From JAPLDB01 sp038230515 (GTDB lineage Bacteria > Bacteroidota > Bacteroidia > AKYH767-A > 2013-40CM-41-45), in the NCBI GenBank assembly GCA_038230515.1, contig JBBRND010000032.1, positions 1 to 47,170 on the forward strand: a stretch of DNA of 47,170 nucleotides, written 5' to 3'. The stretch's first letter is position 1; the number at the start of each line of letters is the position of its first letter. The position numbers were made by a program, and so were the translations under genes. Below are positions 40,401 through 47,170 of this stretch, one piece after another. Below the pieces are notes generated by a model that did not search any database, was not told the origin of the DNA, and saw nothing but the letters and a program-made list of their open reading frames with translations.

Positions 40401-42427
40401 CTTCATCAACATTTACTTTACCCCCTTCGGTATGTGAGGGAGATCCTGTTACTATTACATATACGGGATCAGGAACTAGTGCTGCAACATGTACATGGAC
40501 TTGGGGTGGTGGAAACGTTTTGTCTGGAACAGGTGAAGGTCCTTATTCTTTAGTATGGGCTGGCGCAAGTAATCCAAATGTGACACTCACAGTTTCTGAA
40601 AACGGATGTGTATCTCCTCTTACAAGTAATGCAATCACGGTGAACCCTTATCCTGTTGCAACGTTCACAGGTACGCCTGTGTTGTGTACAGGAGATCAGA
40701 ATACAATTACATTTACTGGTACTGCTTCCGGAACTGCCGTTTACACATGGAACTTCGGAAGTGCAACTGTTCTTTCAGGAACGGGTGGCGGACCTTATGT
40801 ATTACAATGGAGCAATGCAGGAAATGAAATTATGCATCTCACCGTTGCTGAAAGTGGATGTAGCGACACATCATCATTCGCAGTCCTTATAAATGGAATG
40901 CCAACTTCAACATTTGCATTGCAGCCCAACGTTTGTGTTGGCGATACGGTGAATGTTACTTTCACGGGTGTTGCATCAAGCACTGCAACTTACACATGGA
41001 ATTTTAGCGGAGCTTCTGTTCAGTCTGGCACTGGTCAAGGACCATACTCTCTTGTCTGGAACACACCAGGCAATCCTTCTGTTTCACTTATCGTCTCGCA
41101 GAATGGATGCGTTTCTCCGCTTTCAACAAATCCGATTTTAGTTGCTCCGTATCCGGCTGCGAATGCTGGTATCGATGCCTTGGTATGTTCAGGTATAAGT
41201 GTTCCTGTCGGTTTCAATCCTGAAACAGGTATCACTTATCAATGGTTACCAACCACTGATCTGGTTGATCCAACAGCAAGCAGCACTTCTGTAGCAACTA
41301 ATAACCCTACTGTTACTACCCATGTTACGACTTACATACTCACTGCAACCAACGTTGCGGGTTGTGTTACAACTGATGATGTTCAGGTAACTGTTGATCC
41401 AATTCCTGTAGTATCTTTCCCGACTCTGGCAGCTCAGTGTTATGAAAATAATATTTTTCAGTTCAATGCCGGAGGCAATCTAATTCCGGGTGCTTCGTAT
41501 TCATGGAACTTCGGAAGCAATGCAATTCCTGTTTCAAGTACCGATCAGATTCCTTCCCCTGTTTATTATTCTGCTCCGGGAACTTATCCGGTTACTATCA
41601 ATGCTGTTTATAATAATTGCCCTGCAGTCCCTTACACTGATTCAGCAGTTGTCAACATAAGTCCATTGGCAAATTTTGCTCCTACAGTTCTAGAAGGTTG
41701 CGAACCACTTGAAGTTCCGTTTCTCAACTTCAGCACAGGTGATAACAATACATATGCATGGACATTCTCTGATGCTTCAGGTGCTGATGTAGAAGCTCCT
41801 ACTCATGTGTTCGAACATGCAGGGACTTATTCTGTAACGCTTCGAGCTACTACTCAGAGTGCATGTGTGGATGATACTACATTCACAAATATCATTCACG
41901 TATATCCAACTCCTGTTGCGAAGTTCATTCCTGAACCAGCCGTCACTACTATTTGGGAACCACTCATTCAGTTTAATAATTTCACAATTAATGGCGATGT
42001 GTATGCATGGACATTTGGTGACAGTTCTCAATCTTCAATCTTCCGTCCTTCGCACGAATATAAAGATACGGGTACTTTCGAAGTGGTCTTATATGTTTCT
42101 AATTACTACGGCTGTCTCGATACCATCCGAGGCACTGTGCGAATAGATTATGGTTACACCTTCTATGTACCCAATGCGTTTACTCCAAATGGAGATGGCA
42201 TCAATGATAACTTCCAGGGTTACGGCACTTCTGTTACCGCTTATGAAATGAGAATCTTTGACCGATGGGGAAAAAATATTTTCACAACAAACAGTTACGA
42301 TCTTCCATGGAACGGAAAAGTTGGAAATACGCCTGTTGAAAATGATGTTTATGTTTATAAGATAAAAGCCACGGATGCCGATGGCAAAGTGCATTCTTAT
42401 GTCGGCAGAGTAAGCGTGGTTCGGTAA
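37433..42427 (+). CDS. Giant PKD-repeat surface protein with T9SS type B (gliding motility-associated) C-terminal domain
   Basis: The 1664-residue product starts at ATG 37433 (or 37436); the frame extends to a TTG at 37409, but the ATG puts the signal peptide first (LHPVFLTAFLFFLCFATNAQ). Residues ~70-300 hold a nidogen-like domain (LPFNFCFYGQTINSVYINNNGNVSIG, APFWGDVDTRG). A PKD domain follows (~415-490, WNFDDGTTSTTRNPVHTFNNPGTYYVTL). Residues ~500-1240 hold nine PKD-like repeats of ~83 residues that alternate between two types. Two further PKD domains lie at ~1415-1575. The C-terminus (YVPNAFTPNGDGINDNF ... IFDRWGKNIF) is the type B sorting domain. It is probably an adhesin-like surface protein. 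Confidence 0.9.
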   Translation: MMKTSTLHPVFLTAFLFFLCFATNAQLDIRSVGAKHVSDLKAQGLLTGKEKYSNSHAQPETMRVAQTSPHELSALCNCWIDRDASWQIGQFDYQGASGGPGVAPDYRNDDWSTNSIALPFNFCFYGQTINSVYINNNGNVSIGATYSTFTANSFPSATYVMIAPFWGDVDTRGALSGIVYYKVTATHIIVQWDHVGYYGIHDDLLNTFQLIITDGNDTIIPPGDNVSFCYKDMQWTTGDASSGVGGFGGTPATVGINQGNGIDYIQVGLYDTAGGAWDGPYGNNDGIDALDNQSYFFNCCFSNSNIPPIIRSTAVCDTLRLCVGDTVLIDADYLSPEVGQITTASVNTNGMNGVNILQQTSGNTAHIQIQIIADASNLGYNTIYLIGTDNGVPAQSTSTPIVVNVQPSPTAAATFTPPSPITPGTAVTFTNTSSGLFSNWNFDDGTTSTTRNPVHTFNNPGTYYVTLVSMNPNGCTDTVTFQIDVISCVLVNVITAATACEGDPISFTYQGNASGAATYNWNFGTGSVISGSNAGPINVVWNTAGTYNVTLAVSDNGCTSVPTNISVTVNANPIASFISTPAICEGDTTGIAFNGTSIAGATYNWYFQNGTIISGAGQGPVNVSWAAAANDSIGLIVTQNGCADTTGTFLLVNPTPTSTFNVPASVCVGASLNINYTGSASGAATYNWNFGGGTVASGSGQGPYIVSWGTAGPTSVNLTVTENGCVSPPTNIPVTINATPVASITGTPALCIWAQNIITFNGSASGTATYTWNFGSATVVSGSGAGPYTLTWNSAINDNITLSVDDNGCTDNTTFAVAINASPNSPFTLPSSVCEGNNVTITYTGTASGAATYAWNFAGATIISGSGQGPYVVSWNTAGNPQVSLTVTENGCVSPVTNNPIAVTAGPVASFTATPTLCAGDQNAVTFNGSAAGTAVWNWNFGTATVISGSAGGPYILQYPNAGNFNIDLIVSDNGCADTSNFAVLVNPIPSSTFTLPPSVCEGDPVTITYTGSGTSAATCTWTWGGGNVLSGTGEGPYSLVWAGASNPNVTLTVSENGCVSPLTSNAITVNPYPVATFTGTPVLCTGDQNTITFTGTASGTAVYTWNFGSATVLSGTGGGPYVLQWSNAGNEIMHLTVAESGCSDTSSFAVLINGMPTSTFALQPNVCVGDTVNVTFTGVASSTATYTWNFSGASVQSGTGQGPYSLVWNTPGNPSVSLIVSQNGCVSPLSTNPILVAPYPAANAGIDALVCSGISVPVGFNPETGITYQWLPTTDLVDPTASSTSVATNNPTVTTHVTTYILTATNVAGCVTTDDVQVTVDPIPVVSFPTLAAQCYENNIFQFNAGGNLIPGASYSWNFGSNAIPVSSTDQIPSPVYYSAPGTYPVTINAVYNNCPAVPYTDSAVVNISPLANFAPTVLEGCEPLEVPFLNFSTGDNNTYAWTFSDASGADVEAPTHVFEHAGTYSVTLRATTQSACVDDTTFTNIIHVYPTPVAKFIPEPAVTTIWEPLIQFNNFTINGDVYAWTFGDSSQSSIFRPSHEYKDTGTFEVVLYVSNYYGCLDTIRGTVRIDYGYTFYVPNAFTPNGDGINDNFQGYGTSVTAYEMRIFDRWGKNIFTTNSYDLPWNGKVGNTPVENDVYVYKIKATDADGKVHSYVGRVSVVR

Positions 42428-42461
42428 TTTGTTCCGAAAAAGGGTCGCATATTTCTCTGAG

Positions 42462-44984
42462 TTATCGTTCCACTACAATTTTCTTCATTTCCGTTTTCTC
42501 ACCGCTAGTAATTTTCAGGAAGTAAACTCCCGGAGAAAAATCTTTTAGCGAAATCTGCCTGTTGTAAACACTGCAATTTGTTTTCGCATCGCTCAAAATA
42601 GTTTCTCCTATTACATCATACAGATCAATTGCGAGATTGGAAGCAACAGGCATTGTGAGTTGAATGTTGAGTTTATCATCTGTTGGGTTCGGAAAAATAT
42701 CAATTGAAAAATTTTTACCCTCTACAACAGAATTACTGATGGATGTGAAGTAGGCATTGATCGTTGTATCTCCGTTTGGAGTCCATGTTAATGGAAGCGT
42801 GTTGCCCCCCGCAGATGTCCAGCCGGAAAATGTGTAACCCGTGTTTGGTTGTGCAGTAAGAGTAGTATTGTATCCATTAAAGTAAATAAGGTTGCATGCG
42901 TTGTCAGGCAATGGGAATGAATCAACGTAAACGACTCCTCCTACAGGCGGAATTGTATTGACTGATAGTTGCGATGTATCTGTAATGCCGAACTGCTGCA
43001 TAATATATTCTCTCATGTAATGTGCACGGTTATCGAAGAAGAGTTGAATTGTGTCAACCTCTGTATTCCATTGCGTCATGTTGTGAAAATATCCTGTGCT
43101 CCAGTTGGTGATCGTGTCGTTTGAGTATTGCCACTTGGCAATGTGGTTCGGCATTTCGAATGTAAGGCGGTTCCTGAAAGCACTGATAATTGAATCCATT
43201 CTTACCGGACAAAAAGTAAAGTTGATGTGATCTGCAAAATGTTTTATGAAATCACTCTTGAATTCTGAATTGGCAAGAAGATTTCTCAAAAGAAAAGTTG
43301 ACCATGCCGGATAAGTGCCTGTAAATATATTGTGGTCGGTAGCCCAGTTGAGTGTGTTGTGATCAATACCTGTATTATTAGTAGATAGAATATCGGTTGA
43401 CTTTTCCGTATCCCACAGAATCCATCTCCATTTACTGCTCCCATTTTGCGGCCTCCAGAATTTTATGTTGTTGCTGGGCCAGTCGGTAGCTGCGAGGTAG
43501 ATACGGAGCAATTCGTAGTTCATAAAATTAGCTACATCCATCTGGGTTTTCACTGAATCATAATTCTGCTGAACGCTCATCGTGTCATTCGTGATGTATG
43601 TAATCATCTGCTCATAGCCAAGTGAATCACCTGTGACTGGTTGCGCATTTATCTGAAGCAAGTCCACGCTGTCTACACTTACATACGGATGATGTTCTGA
43701 AATATAATCAGCATCAATCTTCTCTTCCATATTCAGAATACCCCAATAAATTCCGTTGAGATAGATGGCAGCGGGACGGCTTGATTGATGATCGAGATCC
43801 ATGTAACCTTCAATCAATGTATGGTTCAATGCATCGCGCATGGTGGTGCTGCTCCAGTCCTGTCCACCATTGCGTACTTTAAATGATTTGTATTCCCCGA
43901 TAGCTAATTGAGGAAAAATCTGGTAAGCGATTTTGTCAGGACCCAATGCATCTTTCGATTCTAGGTTAAAAGATTTCTGGGCATACGCACGGCTGTAGTT
44001 TCCGCTGATGGATAAATTCAAATCCTGATCAACTACTTCCACATCATTTGCTTCAAACAGTTCGATGTGCGCGGGTACTTTCCAACTCTCCCAAAAATTT
44101 GCACCCTTGTAAGGGAACGTATGTGAGTAATCATTCGGACCCCATGTGTAAATGCCTGTGCTATCATCCCAGAGGTTCAGAGAATCGGTAGTAATGGATA
44201 TAACAGGTAAATCGTGAACGCGGTTGATGAAAAAAGATTTCGTTGTTATTTCTCCGGGAATAAGATTATTGGCGAACACACGCGCACGAATGGTTTCATT
44301 GGTATCAACAGGAATGGGACTGGTATATAAAATCCCTTTTGTTGGCGATGGCTCATTTCCATTGAGCGAATAATAAATTAATGCTGTTGTATCAGGATAA
44401 GTAAGTTCTATTTGTAAAGGAGAAGAATAAAACCCTGCATCGTAATTAAACACTGCATGATCTGCAATGCCTGAGAAACCACCACCGGTGTTTGTTGCAT
44501 TGGGCGTTGGAGTAGGGAAGAAGCTCCATGTTGATGCACCGTCTGTAATTCTTCCGAAAGAGACATCGTGCGTTTGCTTTGGATAAGAAATAGAATCAAT
44601 GATTGTTATTCCATCACTTGCAGTGATGCCGACTTGTTCACCGCTGCTGCTTAAGCCGGCATTGAAATGTGTGATTCCTTCAAACGAATTATTATCGAAC
44701 CAAAAAATCTTATACCCGCCTGCTGCAATGGTAGTAATAGAAGGATAAAGCGTTGAGATTTGAAATTTAGTCAGTACAGAAAGATCATCAGTGAGGTACA
44801 TGCCGCCAACATCAACGGATGAAGCACCTGCATTGTAAATTTCAATCCAGTCGCCATGATTGCCTGCTGAGTCAGCATAATTGATGTAATTGCTTGCACA
44901 AAGTTCGTTGATGAAAAGCTGCGCGCTTGCAGTATTTGAGAAAAAGGTTGCTGCGATTAAGAACTGGAGTATGGTTTTCTTCAT
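42462..44984 (-). CDS. Lamin-tail / CotH-domain surface protein with T9SS type A sorting domain
   Basis: The 840-residue product has a signal peptide (MKKTILQFLIAATFFSNTASAQ start), a lamin-tail domain (~22-165, LFINELCASN...GDWIEIYNAG), a chitobiase-type C-terminal domain (~175-255, YYSLNGNEPSPTKGILYTSPI), a CotH kinase-like domain (~260-640, FKVRNGGQDWSSTTMRDAL, YLNGIYWGILNMEEKID, WRWILWDTEKS), a B-repeat-like segment with YTFSGWTSAGG (~690-755) and a T9SS type A end (FSIDIFPNPTDD...GVYFLKI...MKKIVVER). CotH proteins are atypical protein kinases in some organisms; the substrate here is unknown. It is convergent with the PKD gene, only 34 bases apart. Confidence 0.88.
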   Translation of the reverse strand: MKKTILQFLIAATFFSNTASAQLFINELCASNYINYADSAGNHGDWIEIYNAGASSVDVGGMYLTDDLSVLTKFQISTLYPSITTIAAGGYKIFWFDNNSFEGITHFNAGLSSSGEQVGITASDGITIIDSISYPKQTHDVSFGRITDGASTWSFFPTPTPNATNTGGGFSGIADHAVFNYDAGFYSSPLQIELTYPDTTALIYYSLNGNEPSPTKGILYTSPIPVDTNETIRARVFANNLIPGEITTKSFFINRVHDLPVISITTDSLNLWDDSTGIYTWGPNDYSHTFPYKGANFWESWKVPAHIELFEANDVEVVDQDLNLSISGNYSRAYAQKSFNLESKDALGPDKIAYQIFPQLAIGEYKSFKVRNGGQDWSSTTMRDALNHTLIEGYMDLDHQSSRPAAIYLNGIYWGILNMEEKIDADYISEHHPYVSVDSVDLLQINAQPVTGDSLGYEQMITYITNDTMSVQQNYDSVKTQMDVANFMNYELLRIYLAATDWPSNNIKFWRPQNGSSKWRWILWDTEKSTDILSTNNTGIDHNTLNWATDHNIFTGTYPAWSTFLLRNLLANSEFKSDFIKHFADHINFTFCPVRMDSIISAFRNRLTFEMPNHIAKWQYSNDTITNWSTGYFHNMTQWNTEVDTIQLFFDNRAHYMREYIMQQFGITDTSQLSVNTIPPVGGVVYVDSFPLPDNACNLIYFNGYNTTLTAQPNTGYTFSGWTSAGGNTLPLTWTPNGDTTINAYFTSISNSVVEGKNFSIDIFPNPTDDKLNIQLTMPVASNLAIDLYDVIGETILSDAKTNCSVYNRQISLKDFSPGVYFLKITSGEKTEMKKIVVER

Positions 44985-45030
44985 AGGGTATTGACAGTAA
45001 AAAAAGAAATGGTTTAAGTGCCTTTATGAA

Positions 45031-45061
45031 TAAAGATACAGCTAAAGTTGCACTCAGTCAA
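45031..45061 (-). promoter_or_regulatory. Promoter of the CotH gene
   Basis: On the minus strand TTG (complement of 45059-45061), 20 bases and TATCTTTA (complement of 45031-45038) fit the Bacteroidota pattern with one change. The leader would be about 40 bases. Confidence 0.6.
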
Positions 45062-45102
45062 GAAAATCTTACTGTTGAAGACTATTGAACTCCGCTTCCT
45101 TC

Positions 45103-46851
45103 CTATTGCACAAGCAAATTCATCCGTTCTTTCAGCCGGACTACGGGGTATCTCCTGTACGATTTTTCAAAATAAGGAGAATGCTGGTAAATGTAATTGA
45201 GCTGCTCATCGGCATCGGCAGCAAATTTTGAATCTGCTTTTTTCTTCTCATCAAATTCTTTTTTCAATGCAGAATCGTTTTTCAGAATCTCTGTAGCTCT
45301 GTCCTCAAATACATACGAAGAAAAATATTCTTTCTCCTGAAGCGTGGCATCAAATAAACCCCATGCAAAGTAGCTGTCAACTGCCTGCGGCTCCAGCGTT
45401 TCAACAATGAAGCGGTTTTCGGGCTGGTCAACATCTACCACATAATCGCCTTTGAAGAAATGAATCTGCTGAATTTCTTTTCTCACTTTCACATCGCTGT
45501 GAACATAGTGCCCTTCATAAGGATTGTTTCCGGTTTTAAAGTCTTCGATGTAATAAACTTCGCACGAAAGGGTAGTGTCTTTAAAAAGCCGTTGCGTATT
45601 TATTCTGTTCACGCGAAGCTGATCAATTACTTTTCTCCAGCACTGCGGCACAATGTAAGAGAAGGGTTTCTCAACCGTGACAGATTCATTGTAGTGATTG
45701 TAGAAGCGGATTTTCTTTTCGTAAGAAGATGAGTGATCGTAGTACAAACGCTGCTGACCTGTTACTGCACTCAGTTTGTGCTTCGCTTCATATCCTTTAA
45801 AAGAAATCATCTCGAAAGAAGTGGTATCCAATTCCCACTGAAGCGGAAATGTTTTTTTTGCAGCGCAATTTCTTTTCGCATAGTAACGCACATCACGGAT
45901 TTCTTCCGCATGAGCATTGGTGTATTCAAGAATACTTTTTTCAATTGCGTATGTTGCTTCAACGCGATCCTTGAACGGTTTCAGCATATGGCTTTCGGTA
46001 ATAAATGCAAGCGTGTTGAACAATGCAGTATATCCGCTTGCGAAGCGTGGCGTTTCAAGAAACGCTATCAATCCGGAATCAGGGGTGTCGCTCCAGGTAT
46101 TAACGTACGGACACATCATTACCTTCTTTTCTTCCATTGATTTGTAAAGTGCCGGAAGCATTTTCTTTTCTAAATATTCTCCTTCCGTTTTTTCCAGTTT
46201 GTCGTGCTGGGTGGGAATAAGCGTCATCGTGTATTGATAATCCGCACCATCGCTCACGTGCGTGTCAATAAACACATCGGGATCCCACTCGCGGAATAAT
46301 AGATGAAACGATTGTGTGTTCTGCGCATCGCATTTTATAAAATCTCTGTTCAGATCGAGGTTCTGATAATTTCCACGGAATCCGGATAGCTCCGGACCAT
46401 CCTGGTTTGCTCGGCTGCAGCAACCACGGTTAAGCGTGCCATCAATATTAAAAACAGGAACAATGCACACCACTGCATGATCCAAAAGATTTTTGTATTC
46501 GGGTTTTGTGAGAAGATCTTCCGCCAGTTTCATGCTTGCATCAATGCCATCGGGCTCTCCGGGATGAATGCCATTGTTGATGAGAATGATTGCTTTGTTT
46601 TTTGCTTTGATACTCGCAGGATTCATATCACTGTCTCCTGAGATTACAAACAAGTTTAGCTGCCTGCCGGAATCGGTGTAGCCGTAACTCATCATGGAAG
46701 CGGTTTTGTACTTCGCATCAAGATCGGCATAAAACTTCATGGCTTCTTCGTACGTGTTGGATTGATTGTGCAAATATTTCTCAGTTGCTTTCTGAGCATG
46801 TAGGTGCGCGCAAAACAAAACAGTTAGAAGTGCTGAAAGAAAATATTTCAT
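45103..46851 (-). CDS. Exported M14-family zinc carboxypeptidase
   Basis: The 582-residue product starts at ATG 46851; a GTG at 46887 in frame would add 12 residues before the signal peptide and is not preferred. The signal peptide is MKYFLSALLTVLFCAHLHAQ. The M14 catalytic domain covers ~30-330: zinc ligands H96 and E99 in GIHPGEPDG, substrate-binding NR in LDLNRDF (168-169), third ligand H198 in FIDTHVSDGADY and the general base E286 in FITESHML. Residues ~340-582 form an unassigned C-terminal region. There is no T9SS sorting domain, so it is probably periplasmic, trimming peptides. It is transcribed in the same direction as the CotH gene, 118 bases upstream. Confidence 0.9.
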   Translation of the reverse strand: MKYFLSALLTVLFCAHLHAQKATEKYLHNQSNTYEEAMKFYADLDAKYKTASMMSYGYTDSGRQLNLFVISGDSDMNPASIKAKNKAIILINNGIHPGEPDGIDASMKLAEDLLTKPEYKNLLDHAVVCIVPVFNIDGTLNRGCCSRANQDGPELSGFRGNYQNLDLNRDFIKCDAQNTQSFHLLFREWDPDVFIDTHVSDGADYQYTMTLIPTQHDKLEKTEGEYLEKKMLPALYKSMEEKKVMMCPYVNTWSDTPDSGLIAFLETPRFASGYTALFNTLAFITESHMLKPFKDRVEATYAIEKSILEYTNAHAEEIRDVRYYAKRNCAAKKTFPLQWELDTTSFEMISFKGYEAKHKLSAVTGQQRLYYDHSSSYEKKIRFYNHYNESVTVEKPFSYIVPQCWRKVIDQLRVNRINTQRLFKDTTLSCEVYYIEDFKTGNNPYEGHYVHSDVKVRKEIQQIHFFKGDYVVDVDQPENRFIVETLEPQAVDSYFAWGLFDATLQEKEYFSSYVFEDRATEILKNDSALKKEFDEKKKADSKFAADADEQLNYIYQHSPYFEKSYRRYPVVRLKERMNLLVQ

Positions 46852-46887
46852 TGCAGTATTCTTTCGGCAAAGAAATGAAAAATGCAC

Positions 46888-47170
46888 TGTACTAAATGTT
46901 GTATTAACAATAAACCGCTAAAGGTCTTTTTACACCTGACCGGAACCTCGCAACCTGTCAGGAGGCGGGTTCATTTTTTCTGAGTTGTAAATCCAAACTG
47001 ACTTTAAACTCTAAAGAGGTTTAAAACCTCTCATATGTTTGCCGAAGATACAAGTTCTTTAAAAAGTTAGAACCTTGCAGAAAAAATAAAAGGGAGAAGA
47101 GTGAGAGAAGATGAACCCCTAAGCAGCTTTAATAGTATGCTGATCCGAAGAACCTTCCTCACTCTTTTAC
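46888..47170. other. Terminal intergenic region with palindromes and a long hairpin
   Basis: No gene is seen. Three structured pieces are present: CCTGAC/GTCAGG (46935-46940 with 46957-46962); a near-perfect palindrome AGAGGTTTAAAACCTCT at 47015-47031; and a long hairpin at 47097-47166. Confidence 0.55.
47097..47166. repeat. Long imperfect hairpin at the window edge
   Basis: AAGAGTGAG (47097-47105) pairs perfectly with CTCACTCTT (47158-47166). One bulged base later GAAG (47107-47110) pairs with CTTC (47154-47157). A small AGCA/TGCT stem lies inside (47122-47125 with 47138-47141). It could be an element end, a small RNA or a terminator of a gene outside the window. Confidence 0.5.

Overview
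The window is a piece of a Bacteroidota chromosome. Four things in the sequence point there. Large secreted proteins end in type IX secretion sorting domains (type A and type B). Promoters have the Bacteroidota form TTTG, about 19 bases, then TAnnTTTG. The ribosomal gene order runs rpsL-rpsG-fusA-rpsJ and onward with no tuf gene. Most ribosomal genes lack a clear Shine-Dalgarno sequence. The species cannot be named from the sequence.

Layout. Bases 1-6100 hold three exported surface proteins: an SBBP-repeat protein whose start lies outside the window, a GloVer-repeat protein coupled to it by an ATGA overlap, and, convergent behind a shared hairpin terminator, a Ycf48/BNR-type repeat protein. 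Bases 6250-7460 hold an ECF sigma factor whose N-terminus appears out of frame, then an array of 16 exact 21-bp units, each centred on a palindrome, then two inverted repeats. Bases 7459-14332 are a type I restriction-modification operon (hsdM-hsdS-[GxxExxY cassette]-dinD-hsdR). The GxxExxY nuclease-like gene sits in a 466-bp unit bounded by perfect 18-bp inverted repeats, fitted exactly between the hsdS stop codon and the dinD start. dinD carries a one-base frameshift. Bases 14333-16615 hold an unrecognised gene, a small fibronectin type III protein and a decayed MoxR/RavA ATPase fragment.

Bases 16690-35764 are the fused str-S10-spc-alpha ribosomal supercluster, from a good promoter to a strong terminator: 28 ribosomal protein genes plus fusA, secY, map, infA and rpoA. 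Two unusual things stand out inside it. One is a multi-hairpin element in front of fusA. The other is a set of AT-rich spacers built from short, imperfectly repeated words that differ from spacer to spacer. Bases 35765-36106 hold a small coding remnant. After that come carA (pyrimidine/arginine synthesis), a 1664-residue PKD-type adhesin-like protein with type B sorting domain, a lamin-tail/CotH surface protein and an M14 metallocarboxypeptidase. The last 280 bases hold only palindromes and a long hairpin.

How it fits together. The centre is housekeeping translation and protein export (SecY feeds the signal-peptide proteins). The flanks are cell-surface cargo for the type IX system. The restriction operon is the accessory, probably horizontally acquired, part, and it contains the most interesting signals: the inverted-repeat-bounded GxxExxY cassette and the 21-bp palindrome array upstream of hsdM.
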